64,000 nucleotides of DNA from Brachybacterium sp. Z12 (lineage in GTDB: Bacteria; Actinomycetota; Actinomycetes; Actinomycetales; Dermabacteraceae): the NCBI RefSeq assembly GCF_014400405.1, contig NZ_CP060496.1, positions 3,348,001 through 3,412,000 on the forward strand, written 5' to 3'. Numbering within the stretch: the first letter of the stretch is position 1; each line of letters opens with the position of its first letter. Positions 26,223 through 36,325 of this stretch are shown here, one piece after another. Below the pieces are notes generated by a model that did not search any database, had not been told where the DNA came from, and saw nothing but the letters and a program-made list of their open reading frames with translations. The translations under genes and the position numbers were made by a program.

Positions 26223-27154
26223 ACGGCCTGGTCGCCGGGTATCCGCTGCCGTCGCTGCTGGCAGGCAGCGACGACGCCGGGGTGAGGGCCTGGCTCCAGG
26301 AGCTGCCCGCGCTGGTGGAGGAGCTGCTCGAGCGCTGGGAGCTGGAGGCTTCGGCACCGTTCGAACCCGGCGGTTCCTGCGCCTGGGTAGCGCCGGTGCG
26401 CGATGCCGGCGGCGGAGAGCGGGTGCTGAAGGTCGCGTGGTCCCATGACGAGGCGCGTGACGAGGCTGCGGGGATGACGGCGTGGCAGGGGCGTGGTGCG
26501 GCACGGGTCCATCGCAGCCAGCGGCGCGGCGAGACCACTGCGCTGTTACTGGATCGGGTGCGGCCCGGGACGCCCCTTGCGGAGCTGCTGAGCTGGCCGG
26601 AGCGGGATGCAGTCGTCGCCGCCGTAGCACGCAGGCTGTGGGCTCCGCCCCGCGAGCTGGCGGGTGCCGAGGCGGCCGAGGAGTTCCGTCCGCTCTCGCA
26701 GATGTGCGCGTGGTGGGCCGACTCGGCGCAGGAGCGTGCCGAGACCGGACTCTCCCCGCTGCCCCCGGACCTGGTGACGCATGGTCTGCAGCTGTTCCGT
26801 GAGCTTCCGCGGCAGTGGGACGGTGAGGCGGTGCTGCTGGCGACCGATCTCCATCCGGGCAACGTGCTCGCCGCCGAGGGCGCGTTCGGGAGCCCGGACG
26901 GACGGCGCTGGGTGCTCATCGATCCGAAGCCGTACGTGGGCGACCCGCACTATGACCTGCTGCAGCACATGTTCAATGATCCGGATCGTCTGCGGGCTCA
27001 GCCCGTGGCGTTCGCCGACCGGATGGCAGAGCTCGCCGGTCTCGATCCGCAGCGGCTGCGTCAGTGGCTGCTGGCTCGCTGCGTCCAGGAGGCCGGAGTG
27101 CTCGACGGCGCGGCCGAGGCGGCGCGGAAGCTGTCCGACGCCGGGGTCGCGTGA
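26219..27154 (+). CDS. Aminoglycoside/streptomycin-type phosphotransferase family protein
   Basis: An APH-fold small-molecule kinase of about 311 residues, resembling the APH(6)/streptomycin and hydroxyurea phosphotransferase group. GGERVLKVAWSHDEARDEAAG carries the ATP-binding Lys region, LLATDLHPGNVLAAE is the catalytic (Brenner) motif with its Asp, and WVLIDPKPYVGDPHYDLLQHM holds the metal-binding DPKPYVGDP typical of the family. Substrate unknown, so resistance should not be assumed. ATG 26219 has GGAGGC upstream. Confidence 0.8.
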   Translation: MNGLVAGYPLPSLLAGSDDAGVRAWLQELPALVEELLERWELEASAPFEPGGSCAWVAPVRDAGGGERVLKVAWSHDEARDEAAGMTAWQGRGAARVHRSQRRGETTALLLDRVRPGTPLAELLSWPERDAVVAAVARRLWAPPRELAGAEAAEEFRPLSQMCAWWADSAQERAETGLSPLPPDLVTHGLQLFRELPRQWDGEAVLLATDLHPGNVLAAEGAFGSPDGRRWVLIDPKPYVGDPHYDLLQHMFNDPDRLRAQPVAFADRMAELAGLDPQRLRQWLLARCVQEAGVLDGAAEAARKLSDAGVA

Positions 27155-28712
27155 GCCGCTGAGGCTCCGCAGGCTCGTCGGTGGGCTCGCCGGTGGGCTC
27201 GTCAGTGGGCTCGACGGTGGGCTCGTCGCCAGCGTCATCCTCGCCCCCGGGCCGCTGAGTCCAGACGAGCGGCGTGGGGCTCGTGACCCGGCTGACTCCC
27301 GAGTGGCCAGTCCACCGCACATGGTGCCCGGGCAGCCCCGGTTCGTCGACCCTCTCGACGCTCGCGGTCGATATCTCCTTCTTATTGCAGTGCGCACACA
27401 GGCCCTCGCCGTTGTCGAGGCTGGTGGGCCCGCCGCGCGAGACGGGGAGGATGTGGTCGCTCTGCCGTACAGCGGCGTTGCAGTACGGTCCGCGGCACGT
27501 GGTGTCGCGCCAGCTGAGGAACCGTTTCATGGCCGGCGGGAACTCACGAGCGGTCGAGTCCATCGCGACCAGCTCGCCGACGGTGGGATGGGCGTAGAGG
27601 CGGCGGATCGTCGCCCGCACCGCAGGGCCCTCAGGCCCGTAGGGATCAGCGGCCGGGTCCTCGGGCTCGGCGAGGGCGGCGCGCAGCTGTGAGCGCACCG
27701 CCTCGACGGGGACGGGGCCGTATCCCTCGAGATGCGCGGTGTCCCCGGAGTCAGGCCGGAACAGGGCGCGGTCGGTGATGATCAGGCCGATGTCGAGAGT
27801 GCCCGGCTCGGCGGTCCCGTCGCCCGGCCCGAGCAGGGTGCCCACGAAGGCGTCGGCCATCGCGGCGCCGTGGCCCTCGCGGGCTCCTGCGGCACGTTGG
27901 CGCTCCGCCTCGAGCGAGAGCCGTTTGTGGATCCGGCGGGCATCGATCGCGCCGAGCCGCGCGGAGACAGTGGCCATCCCGTTCTGCCCAGGAATGAGGG
28001 TGACATGGCGTTCCCGCAGAGCGCGGCGGTGCCGGAGGGTGGCACCCTCGGGATCGAGCTCGCCTGCGAGGCTGGCCACGGCGTCCCGCCAGCGTCGGGT
28101 GCCTGCGCCGTCGAGCTCCGGGAGCCTCGCGTCGAGCTCGCGATCCACCGCGCGGGCGAGGTCCGGATCGAGCACCGAGACCGCACCGGCCACGGCGTAG
28201 GCGACATCGCTGCTGATCCGGCCGGTGCGGAGCGCCTCCATCATCCGCGGCAGGACGTCGAGCAGACGCTGGGCGGAGGCCAGGGTGCGGCCGGCCAGGT
28301 GCGGGGAACGGCGCGTGATGAGGGAGATGTCCGCAGTGGTCGCGCTGTCGGCCTCCTCGTCAGTCCTGGAGCGGGACGGCTCCGCGGCGCGCTCGTGGGC
28401 GGCTCTGTCGCGAGCGGCTGCGTGGCGGTCGCGGCGGGTGGCATCCCGCAGCGCGATCACGGCGTGCGCTTCCAGCGAGTCCAGCGCCGCGCAGCAGGTG
28501 CGCAGGTTCCCCAGCAGGGCCGAGAAGTCGCCTCGCGCCGCACCTTCGAGATCGAAGGCGGTGCCTGGATCCCCGGCGATCTCCTGGAGCAGGTGCCCGA
28601 GCTCTCCCAGCGCCTCGGCGACGGCGGCCGGGCCGGCTTGTCGGAGCGCAGCCAGGTACTCCTGCGGGGAGAACACTCCCCCAGGCTCCTGCACGTGCGG
28701 CGCGGTGGTCAT
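26973..28712 (-). CDS. DUF222 domain HNH endonuclease-like protein (13E12 repeat type)
   Basis: A typical actinobacterial DUF222-HNH protein of up to 579 residues. The long helical DUF222 part is followed by an HNH zinc-finger nuclease motif (CRGPYCNAAVRQSDHILPVS, then LDNGEGLCAHCNKKE). Such proteins are abundant in actinobacterial genomes and their role is not settled. After a run of EPT-type repeats (27180-27240) the last 60 or so residues are Arg-rich and overlap the convergent phosphotransferase gene by 180 bp. The true C terminus is probably nearer 27.1-27.2 kb, hidden by a frame error. Start ATG 28712 follows ATGGAGAC. Confidence 0.78.
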   Translation of the reverse strand: MTTAPHVQEPGGVFSPQEYLAALRQAGPAAVAEALGELGHLLQEIAGDPGTAFDLEGAARGDFSALLGNLRTCCAALDSLEAHAVIALRDATRRDRHAAARDRAAHERAAEPSRSRTDEEADSATTADISLITRRSPHLAGRTLASAQRLLDVLPRMMEALRTGRISSDVAYAVAGAVSVLDPDLARAVDRELDARLPELDGAGTRRWRDAVASLAGELDPEGATLRHRRALRERHVTLIPGQNGMATVSARLGAIDARRIHKRLSLEAERQRAAGAREGHGAAMADAFVGTLLGPGDGTAEPGTLDIGLIITDRALFRPDSGDTAHLEGYGPVPVEAVRSQLRAALAEPEDPAADPYGPEGPAVRATIRRLYAHPTVGELVAMDSTAREFPPAMKRFLSWRDTTCRGPYCNAAVRQSDHILPVSRGGPTSLDNGEGLCAHCNKKEISTASVERVDEPGLPGHHVRWTGHSGVSRVTSPTPLVWTQRPGGEDDAGDEPTVEPTDEPTGEPTDEPAEPQRLTRPRRRTASAPPRPRRRALRPPGRSEPAATDAAAADRDRRALPSGRRTPRAEPADDPDH

Positions 28713-28817
28713 GTCTCCATCGTTCCCGCAGGTGGGAATGATGAAAAGAGAGAGTCCGGGAATGTGGATCTGCCGGCGCTGTGGAGGAACGGTCGCCCCC
28801 GATCAGCTGCGCCGCGC

Positions 28818-28823
28818 CACAAT
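28818..28823 (+). promoter_or_regulatory. -10 box CACAAT, leaderless promoter of the glutathione peroxidase gene
   Basis: CACAAT ends 6 bases before ATG 28830 and no ribosome site is present. Confidence 0.45.
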
Positions 28824-28829
28824 GGGGCC

Positions 28830-29321
28830 ATGACGACACTCGCCGACTTCTCCGCCACCACCCTTGCCGGCCAGGAGCAGCAGCTCTCCGAGCACCTCGG
28901 CTCCGTGGTCCTCGTGGTCAACACCGCCAGCAAGTGCGGACTCACTCCGCAGTACGCGGGCCTGCAGGCACTTCATGAGCGCTTCGGTACCCAGGGCCTG
29001 GCCGTGCTCGGCTTCCCCTGCGACCAGTTCATGCACCAGGAGCCCGGCACCGAGGCCGAGATCGCCGAGTTCTGCCAGGTGAACTACGGGGTCACCTTCC
29101 CGATGTTCTCGAAGGTGGAGGTCAACGGCGAGGACGCACACCCGCTGTTCCAGTGGCTCACCGGTGCCCACGGCGAGGAGATCCCCGCCGGCCCGATCGA
29201 GTGGAACTTCGCGAAGTTCCTGCTGGGCCGCGACGGCACCGTGCTGCGCCGCTTCGCCCCGCAGACCGAGCCGTCAGAGCTCGCCGACGAGATCGAGGCG
29301 GCGCTCGCAGCGCAGCGCTGA
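28830..29321 (+). CDS. Glutathione-peroxidase family thiol peroxidase
   Basis: Reduces hydroperoxides. It is a 163-residue Cys-type GPx; in bacteria these usually take electrons from thioredoxin. Motifs: VVNTASKCGLTPQYAGL with peroxidatic Cys36, VLGFPCDQFMHQEPG (signature 2, with a candidate resolving Cys), and WNFAKFLLGRDG with the catalytic Trp. The family tetrad of Cys, Gln, Trp and Asn can be followed. It is monocistronic and divergent from the HNH gene. Confidence 0.9.
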   Translation: MTTLADFSATTLAGQEQQLSEHLGSVVLVVNTASKCGLTPQYAGLQALHERFGTQGLAVLGFPCDQFMHQEPGTEAEIAEFCQVNYGVTFPMFSKVEVNGEDAHPLFQWLTGAHGEEIPAGPIEWNFAKFLLGRDGTVLRRFAPQTEPSELADEIEAALAAQR

Positions 29322-29341
29322 GGACTCAGCGCGCTGGGGGC

Positions 29342-31174
29342 TCAGCCCTCGCGGCTCCAGCCCTCGGCGAGGACCTGCTCGCGGTCCGCGTCGCGGTCGG
29401 TGTCGAAGAGCTCCCGTCGGCCCTCCAGCACCCGGATCCGCCCCACCCAGGCGCCGAGCCCCCGGGTCGCGGCGTCCGTGGTCAACGCGAGCCGGATCTG
29501 CACCTCACCCTCTAGCGCCTCGTCCCCGTCCATCAGAGCGAACACGCCGGTCCAGGCCACCCTGCGCCCCCAACCGGTGATCTGCCCCTCGGGAATCTCC
29601 ACCGGCTCCTGGTGCTTCGCCTCGAGGTGGCCGGCGAGCGGGGACCAGGTCTCCCCCTGGTCGGCGGAGGCCTCGATCGTGAGCACGTCGTAGGCGGTCT
29701 CGAGGTGGGCGAAAAGATCCACACGCAGCTCCGGAGCACCGCGCCCGTCGAGGTCGATCGCCACGCCGAGCGTCGCCGTGGTCTCGTCCTCGCCGCCCGC
29801 GTACCAGCCGTCCCGGAGCTCCTTCGGGACGAGGCCGAGCGCATGGGCCACGCAGGTGGAGACCTCGCGCCGGGTGACCGAGGTGGTGGACCACTCGCGG
29901 GTGGGGTGCACCGAGTTCGTGAGCATGATGACGATCGTGTCGGTGAGCGGGTCGATGACCAGCGAGGTGCCGGTGAAGCCGGTGTGGGTGCCGCTGTAGG
30001 GGCTGGTCAGCCCGGAATGGTAGTACCAGGCCTCGAGCTCCGGACCGAGCCCACGGCGAGCGCCGCCCACCCCGGTCACCTCGGCGATGCGATCGGTGAA
30101 CATATCCTCGACGGTGCCGGCCTGGAGGATCCGTGCCTCGCCGTAGCGGCCGCCGCCCAGGAACATCTGGGCGAAGACCGCGAGGTCCCGGGCGGTGGAG
30201 AACACTCCCGCATGCCCAGCCACCCCGCCGAGCGAGTAGGCGTTCTCGTCGTGGACGTGGCCGTGCACGAGGTACCCGTAATAGTCCACGTACTCGGTCG
30301 CGGCGATCCGGTCCTTCAGCTCCGCGGGCGGGTTGTACATCGTCTCGGTCATCCCCAGCGGGGCGGTGATGTGCTCGCGCACGTACTCGTCCAGGCCCAG
30401 CCCGGAGAGCTTCTCGACGATCAGCCCGAGCGTGATCAGCCCCAGGTCGGAGTACACGTACTCGGTGCCCGGAGGCGTGACCGGCTCGACCGTGAGCACG
30501 GCATCAAGGCGAGAGGGAATGTCCGGATGGGCGGAATAGAGGTTGATGAAGGGCGGGAGCCCGCCGACGTGGGTGAGCAGGTGCTGGACGGTGACCTCGC
30601 CCTTGCCGTTCTCGGCGAAGCGCGGCAGATGATCGGCCACGAGATCCTCGAGCCCCAGCGCTCCCTGTTCGACGAGCTGCATCACCGCCGTCGCGGTGAA
30701 GATCTTCGAGATCGAGGCGAGGTCGTAGATCGTGTCGGCGCGCGCGGGGATCCACTGGTCCTCGGGCAGCTCGGTGGAGGCGTCCTGCCAGCGCAGCGCA
30801 TGGCCGTCGGCGTGCTCGTAAGCGATCCCCGCCTGCGAGGCGACCAGCAGCGAGGCGCCGGAGAAGCGGGGCGGGTCGAAGTCGAGTCCCGCACGGAGGA
30901 TGCCCGGCAGCTCGTCGAGCATCTCGGCATCGAGGCCCACGGCGCCCGGCGGCTTCTCCTCCAGCGTCCTGCCGGAGCCGCGTCGGTCCCAGGGGTGACG
31001 GTGCGGGCCTCCGGGTCGCCAGCTCGGGGCGGAGCGGGCCGAGAGGGAGGAGGGGCGGGCCTTGCGCGGCGCGGGGTCGCCCTGCGCGTGCGCGGCGGCG
31101 GGGAGGCCGACGGCGCCTGCGGCGGCGAGCGCTGTCGCGGTCAGTCCGGTCCGACGGGTGATTCGGGGATCCAT
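29342..31174 (-). CDS. Secreted serine hydrolase of the beta-lactamase/PBP4 (class C-like) family
   Basis: An exported penicillin-binding-protein-like esterase or peptidase of 610 residues. The signal region is ITRRTGLTATALAAAGAVGLPAAAHAQ with paired arginines, suggesting twin-arginine export. The catalytic domain has DLASISKIFTATAVMQLVEQG (Ser-X-X-Lys), YVYSDLGLITLG (Tyr-X-Asp in the second motif), and SGTHTGFTGTSLVIDP (third motif His-Thr-Gly). A C-terminal beta-rich region of about 150 residues (VDLFAHLETAYDVLTIEASA) looks like an accessory beta domain. ATG 31174 follows AAGGAG. Substrate unknown. Confidence 0.8.
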   Translation of the reverse strand: MDPRITRRTGLTATALAAAGAVGLPAAAHAQGDPAPRKARPSSLSARSAPSWRPGGPHRHPWDRRGSGRTLEEKPPGAVGLDAEMLDELPGILRAGLDFDPPRFSGASLLVASQAGIAYEHADGHALRWQDASTELPEDQWIPARADTIYDLASISKIFTATAVMQLVEQGALGLEDLVADHLPRFAENGKGEVTVQHLLTHVGGLPPFINLYSAHPDIPSRLDAVLTVEPVTPPGTEYVYSDLGLITLGLIVEKLSGLGLDEYVREHITAPLGMTETMYNPPAELKDRIAATEYVDYYGYLVHGHVHDENAYSLGGVAGHAGVFSTARDLAVFAQMFLGGGRYGEARILQAGTVEDMFTDRIAEVTGVGGARRGLGPELEAWYYHSGLTSPYSGTHTGFTGTSLVIDPLTDTIVIMLTNSVHPTREWSTTSVTRREVSTCVAHALGLVPKELRDGWYAGGEDETTATLGVAIDLDGRGAPELRVDLFAHLETAYDVLTIEASADQGETWSPLAGHLEAKHQEPVEIPEGQITGWGRRVAWTGVFALMDGDEALEGEVQIRLALTTDAATRGLGAWVGRIRVLEGRRELFDTDRDADREQVLAEGWSREG

Positions 31175-31258
31175 GAGGCTCCTTCGCTTCGGTGGCGACC
31201 AGCGCCGCGGACCACCGTAACGAGCCGACCCCGCTGTGGCAAGCGTCACACCGCGGCG

Positions 31259-31776
31259 TCAGCCCGGTGCGAGTTCCGCCCGCTCCCGGCGCACCTGACG
31301 GATCCCGAGCACCAGGAGCACGATCCCGGCGATCATCACGATGGCGCGGAACACCTCGAGGACCACCTCGAGGACCGAGAAGACGTTGGACACGGCGACG
31401 GCCGCATCAGGCATCTGTGAGACGTTCCCGGAGACGCTGAAGGAGAAGACGAACCCGAGGAGGGCCGCGGCGACCATCAGCGCGGCGCCGAGGCGGAGCT
31501 TCCCGCCTCCCTTGGCCAGCACCACGACGGCGAGCACGAAGGACGCGAGGCCGAGCATGGCCACCACGAGCGCGAGCGCGAGCACGGCCGTCACCAGCAG
31601 CTGCGGCGCGATCTGACCGGCCGTCAGCGGATCGTCGGCGACCTCGGCGGCCAGGAGCGACAGCAGGTAGGTGCCGCCCAGCGCGAGCACCATCAGCAGC
31701 GAGGTGCTCACCAGCGCGACCGCGGGCTTGAGCGGCTGATCTGCGGGGTGCACCGTGCCTTCGCCGCCGTGTTCAT
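31259..31776 (-). CDS. Four-helix membrane protein coupled to the S9 peptidase (frameshifted near start)
   Basis: Function unknown, about 172 residues. Four hydrophobic segments (SLLMVLALGGTYLLSLLAA, LLVTAVLALALVVAMLGLA, LGAALMVAAALLGFVFSF, IVMIAGIVLLVLGIR). The peptidase stop overlaps ATG 31776 (ATGA), which starts MNTAAKA; about 20 bases on, a base is missing and the frame continues TVHPADQPLKPAV. A GTG at 31753 would be the start if no error exists. It is co-translated with the peptidase gene. Confidence 0.65.
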
Positions 31777-33906
31777 CGAGGATCCGCGCCCCGCTGCAGC
31801 TCGAGCACCGGGACGCAGGCGGGGCTGAAGCCGAGCACCTGGCCGTAGAACGATAGCGACGCCTCGGTGGCGCGGACGATGGACTCCGCCCGGCGGAAGC
31901 CGTGCTGCTCCCCTCGAACAGGAGGTAGGCATGGGGGATGCCCTTGGCGGCGAGCGCATCACGGAACAGCTCCGACTGGCTGGGCGGGACGATCCTGTCC
32001 TCCTCGCCCTGGAGCAGGAGCACCGGCACCTCGAGCTCGTCCACATGGCTGAGCGGGGCCCGCTCGACGTAGAGGTCGCGTCGCTCCGGATAGGGGCCGA
32101 CGAGCCCGTCGATGTAGCGGGATTCGAAATCGTGGGTGTCCAGCCGGAACTGCTCGAGCTCGGCCACGCCGTAGCTGGAGACGCCCGCGGCGAAGGCATC
32201 GGTGCGGGTCAGGCAGGCGAGCGTGGTCCAACCTCCGGCACTGCCGCCCTCGATCGCCAGGCGCTGCCCGTCGGCGATGCCCTCGGCGACCAGGTGCTCC
32301 ATCACGGCGACCGTGTCCTGCACGTCGACCACGCCCCACTGCCCGCGCAGGCGGTCGCGGTATTCGCGGCCGTAGCCGGTGGAGCCTCCGTAGTTGACGA
32401 CCACCACACCGAGGCCGCGGGAGGTGTAATACGCGATCGGCAGCGACAGCACCGGCGGGACGTGCGCGGTGGGTCCGCCGTGGACCTGCGCGATGAAGGG
32501 CGGCAGGTCACCTTCCCGGCCGGCGATGCCCGTCTGGCGGGGACGGTGGACGATCGCGTGGACCACGCCGCCGCCCGGCAGCGGCACCTCGATGCTCTCC
32601 GCCTCGGGCAGCAGCCCGGGGTCGGGGGCGTCGCTGCGCGAGGAGCGCAGCGGGGACAGCGGCGAGAGGGACGGCGCGGCGTCCGACGAGCCCGTGGCAC
32701 CGAGGTCGAGGTGAGCTGTGTGGATCGCCGCGAACCGGGTCGGGGAGGCGCCGGCGAGCACGAGCAGCCCGTCGGCCCGCAGCTCGGCGGCGGAGATCTG
32801 GGTGAGCGGGCAGTCGAGCCCGGTCAGCTCCCCGGTGCTGAGCTGCAGCACGGACAGGGAGGTCGCGGCCCGTCCGTGCTGCACCAGGGCGCGGTCGGCG
32901 TCGAGCACCTGGTACCAGGTGGTGCCGAGCGCCCACATCGCGCCGGCGAACTCCTGGTCCAGCTCGAGCACCTGGCGGGTGCCGCCGTCGGCCGAGAACA
33001 CCCACGGGTTCCACCAGCCGGAGGCATCAGAGAGGAACATGAAGCGCTGATCGTCGAGCCATTCGGGCTGCAGCACCGAGGTGTCGGTGCTGCCGGCGAT
33101 GATCTCGCCCTCCCCGGCGCTGCCGTCCAGCAGCGGGGCGAGGTGCAGCTCGGTGCCGTCCCACGGCATCTGCGGATGCTCCCAGCTGATCCAGGCCAGC
33201 AGGTCGCCGCGCGGGCTGACGCGCGGGTGGGCGACGAATCGGGCCGACGGGGTGACCCGGCGCAGGGCAGAAGGATCCTCGGCGGCGGAGCCGTCCAGCG
33301 GCACCGCGGCGACGTACCGCTCGATGTGCGGGGCACCGTCGGCGTCGTCGGTCCCCGGCGCTGCGCGGGTGTGGTCCTCGCAGATCCACCAGATCTCGGT
33401 CCTGCCACCCGGGAGGGTGACCGGCGTGGGATCGGCCCAGCGGAGCGACGGGCCCTGGGCGGAGTCGATCTCAGGGCCGACGGGGGTCAGAACGCGCGGC
33501 TGCTCCCCTCGACCAGGGCGTAGACCCGCTGGTCCTCGAAGTTCACGAAGACCACCAGCGGGGTTCCGGCCGGGGCCTCGTCGGCGCCGGTCACCACGGT
33601 CCAGCTCGCACCGCCGTATTCGTGCACGCGCGAACGGGCGTTGAAGGGGGCGGGCAGCACCGTGACCGGATCGGCGGGGGCGTGCGCGTCCGTGCCGTCG
33701 AGGGCGGTGCCGTCCCAGGGCTGCGGGAGCGGGACCGGGCCGGCGGTGCGGACGATCGCCTGCCGCCCGCCCTCGGTGGCGATGCCCTCCGTCCACCACA
33801 CGGAGTCGCCGACCAGGCGCGGACCGCCCAGCTGCGTGCCGCCGGTCGCGAGGAGCTCAGCGGTGATGGGCGAGGGCCAGGAGCCGTACGGGAGTGTGGT
33901 CACCAT
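31773..33906 (-). CDS. S9-family prolyl oligopeptidase-like peptidase (two frameshifts)
   Basis: A cytosolic serine peptidase of the S9 (dipeptidyl/acylaminoacyl peptidase) type, about 711 residues after repair. An N-terminal beta-propeller (RVSPRGDLLAWISWEHPQMP, WLDDQRFMFLSDASGWWNPW) precedes the alpha/beta-hydrolase domain: nucleophile in IEGGSAGGWTTLA, Asp in LLQGEEDRIVPPSQSE, His in EGEQHGF after repair. Breaks lie at G4 runs near 33506 and 31912, each restored by one G. ATG 33906 has a TACGCT box 6 bases upstream and is probably leaderless. Confidence 0.87.
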
Positions 33907-33912
33907 GAGGCC

Positions 33913-33918
33913 AGCGTA
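33913..33918 (-). promoter_or_regulatory. -10 box TACGCT, leaderless promoter of the S9 peptidase gene
   Basis: Read leftward, TACGCT ends 6 bases before ATG 33906. Confidence 0.45.
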
Positions 33919-33982
33919 TGTGGGATGCAGCGCTGGCGGGAGCTCTGTGGACAGCCGCCGCCGGCGCGGCGCTCCCCACCCG

Positions 33983-34820
33983 TCACACCAGGATCGTCCC
34001 CTCGATCGTCACCACCGTGTCCCCGCCCACCCAGATCGTCCCGTCCGCCTCGCGCTCCAGGTGGATCCGTCCCTCGCGCCCGAGCACCGTGCCCTGAGCG
34101 GCGGTCCACCGCTCCGGCGCCTCGTCGCGCGCAGTCAGCCATTGGGCGATCCCGGCGTTCAGGCTGCCGGTGACCGGATCCTCGACGCCCGCGGGTGCGA
34201 AGGCCCGCACCTCGTATCGCGGGCCGTCGGCCCCCTCATGCCGGCCCATCACTCCGACCTTCCGCGCCCCGAGCGCCGCGGCATCGGGTCGCAGGGCGAG
34301 CACCTGCCCGGCCGAGCCCAGCTCGACCACCTGCCAGCCCGGGCCGTTGTCGGCCCAGGAGTGTCCGAGCACGTCGGCCCGTGCGATGCCGAGCGCGACG
34401 GCGATCGCCTCCACGTCGGCCTCCTCGAGCGCTCCGCTGCGTCGCAGCAGCGGGGCGGCGAAGGCCAGCCGGTCCCCGTCGCGCCGCACCTGGATCAGCC
34501 CTGCCGCGCACTCCTGCACGATCCGCTCCCCCGCGCTCTCCCCGCCGGCCTCGAGCCAGGCCCGGGCCGTGCCGAGCGTGGGATGGCCGGCGAAGGGCAG
34601 CTCCTCGGGGGGTGAAGATCCGCACCCGGTAGTCGGCGCCGGGCTGCGTCGGCGGCAGCAGGAAGGTGGTCTCGGAGAGGTTCGTCCAGGCGGCGATCCG
34701 CTGCATGTCCTGGTCGTCGAGCCCGTCGGCCTCAAGCACCACGGCGAGCGGATTGCCTCGGTGGGGGCGGCCCGAGAAGACGTCGAGCTGGGCGAAGCGG
34801 CGGCGCGGGGGTGTCGGCAT
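33983..34820 (-). CDS. PhzF-family isomerase-like protein (frameshifted)
   Basis: A member of the PhzF/diaminopimelate-epimerase fold, about 279 residues after repair. [21 protein letters not shown] and [12 protein letters not shown] with the conserved catalytic Glu are in the first lobe, [13 protein letters not shown] follows, and [22 protein letters not shown] is in the second. The frame breaks at a G6 run near 34610, where removing one base restores [11 protein letters not shown]. Relatives outside phenazine clusters have unknown substrates, and no phenazine genes are present. It is divergent from the flavin monooxygenase gene. Confidence 0.85.
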
Positions 34821-34940
34821 GGAGTCATCCTGCCGTGCACCGGCGAGATCACGCAGCGTCATACTCCGCCATCACCCGTGCCCTGCGGCGCGCCCGCCCC
34901 TAGCGTGACGCAGGACCTTCCCTTCGATTCGAGGAGCCTC

Positions 34941-36309
34941 ATGTCCCGCCAGCGCATCGCCTTCAACGCGTTCGACATGACCTGCGTCATGCACCAGTCG
35001 CCCGGTCTGTGGACCCATCCCGAGGACCGCTCGGTGGACTACAAGAAGCTGAGCTACTGGACCGACCTGGCCCAGCTGCTCGAGCGGGGAAGTTCGACGG
35101 CCTCTTCATCGCCGACGTGCTCGGCGTCTACGACACCTACCAGGGTTCGGCGGATGCCTCGGTGCGCCGGGCCATGCAGGTTCCCGTCCATGACCCGCTC
35201 ATGCAGGTATCGGCGATGGCCGCCGCGACCGAGAAGCTCGGATTCGGGATCACCGTCTCCGCCACCTACGAACAGCCCTATGCCCTCGCACGACGCTTCA
35301 GCGCCCTGGATCACCTCACCGAGGGAAGGATCGCCTGGAACATCGTCACCAGCTATCTCGACGGCGCGGCCCGCAATCTCGGACTCGCCTCGCAGATCTC
35401 GCACGACGAGCGATACGACCTCGCCGACGAGGTCGTCGACGTCTGCTACCAGCTCTGGGAAGGGTCCTGGGAGGAGGACGCCGTGATCGAGGACCGGGAG
35501 AACAAGGTCTACGCGGATCCCGAGAAGGTGCACCCCATCGGCCACCAGGGCAAATACTTCTCCGTACCGGGCATCCATCTCGCCGAGCCGTCTCCCCAGC
35601 GCACCCCGGTGATCTGGCAGGCGGGCACCTCCGGTCGCGGCCGCGCCTTCGCCGCGAAGCACGCGGAAGCAGTCTTCACGGTGGCGCCCACCCCCAGATC
35701 CTGCGCCGTTACGTGGACGACATCCGCGACTCGGCGGCGCAGAACGGCCGCGACCCCCGCAGCCTGAGGATCTTCACCGAGATCACGATCATCACCGCCG
35801 CCACCGATGCGGAGGCTGAGGCGAAGCACGCCGAGTACCTCGAGTACACCGATCACGAAGGCGCGCTCGCGTTCTACGCAGGGATCACCGGGATCGACCT
35901 CTCCGAGCTCGATCCTCACGAACCGCTCGAGTACGTCGACACCGACTCCGCCCGTTTCGCGCTGGAGATCTTCTCCAAGGCCGACCCCACGCGCACCTGG
36001 ACCCCTCACGAAGTCGCCCGGTTCGTGGGCATCGGCGCGATGGGCCCGGTGATCGTGGGCGGCCCCGCGACGGTCTCCGACCAGCTGGAGGATTGGATGG
36101 AGGAGGCCGACATCGACGGCTTCAACCTCGCCTACGCGATCACCCCCGGCACCTTCGAGGACTTCATCGAGCACGTCGTGCCCGAGCTGCAGGCCCGGGG
36201 CCGGTATTGGGAGGACTACGACGCCTCGACCACCGTGCGCGAGCGGCTCCACGGCGTCGGCGAACGTCGCGTGCGCGAGGACCACCCCGCCGCGAAGCAC
36301 CGACGCTGA
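34941..36309 (+). CDS. FMN-dependent monooxygenase, NtaA/SnaA/DszA family (two frameshifts)
   Basis: A bacterial luciferase-like monooxygenase needing FMNH2 from a reductase, about 457 residues. It follows the nitrilotriacetate monooxygenase group: LGVYDTYQGSADASVRRAMQ, VPVHDPLMQVSAMAAATEKL, GFGITVSATYEQPYALARRF, GRIAWNIVTSYLDGAARNLGL and TPVIWQAGTSGRGRAFAAKH. One base is missing at a G4 run near 35088 (LLERG should continue KFDGLFIADV) and another in a C5 run near 35693. ATG 34941 follows CGAGGAG. No flavin reductase is adjacent. Substrate unknown; sulfur- or xenobiotic-containing compounds are typical of the family. Confidence 0.85.
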
Positions 36310-36325
36310 GCGCCCCACCGGTCCG

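Noticed and set aside
25184-26512. A 442-codon version of the amidotransferase
   Set aside because: The extension upstream of 25921 is Arg/Pro/Ser-rich, overlaps the kinase gene antisense, and a leaderless -10 box marks the shorter start.
31259-33799. A peptidase with a four-helix C-terminal membrane domain as one protein
   Set aside because: Frame repair near 31912 restores the catalytic His and a stop at 31773 that overlaps the ATG of a separate membrane protein.
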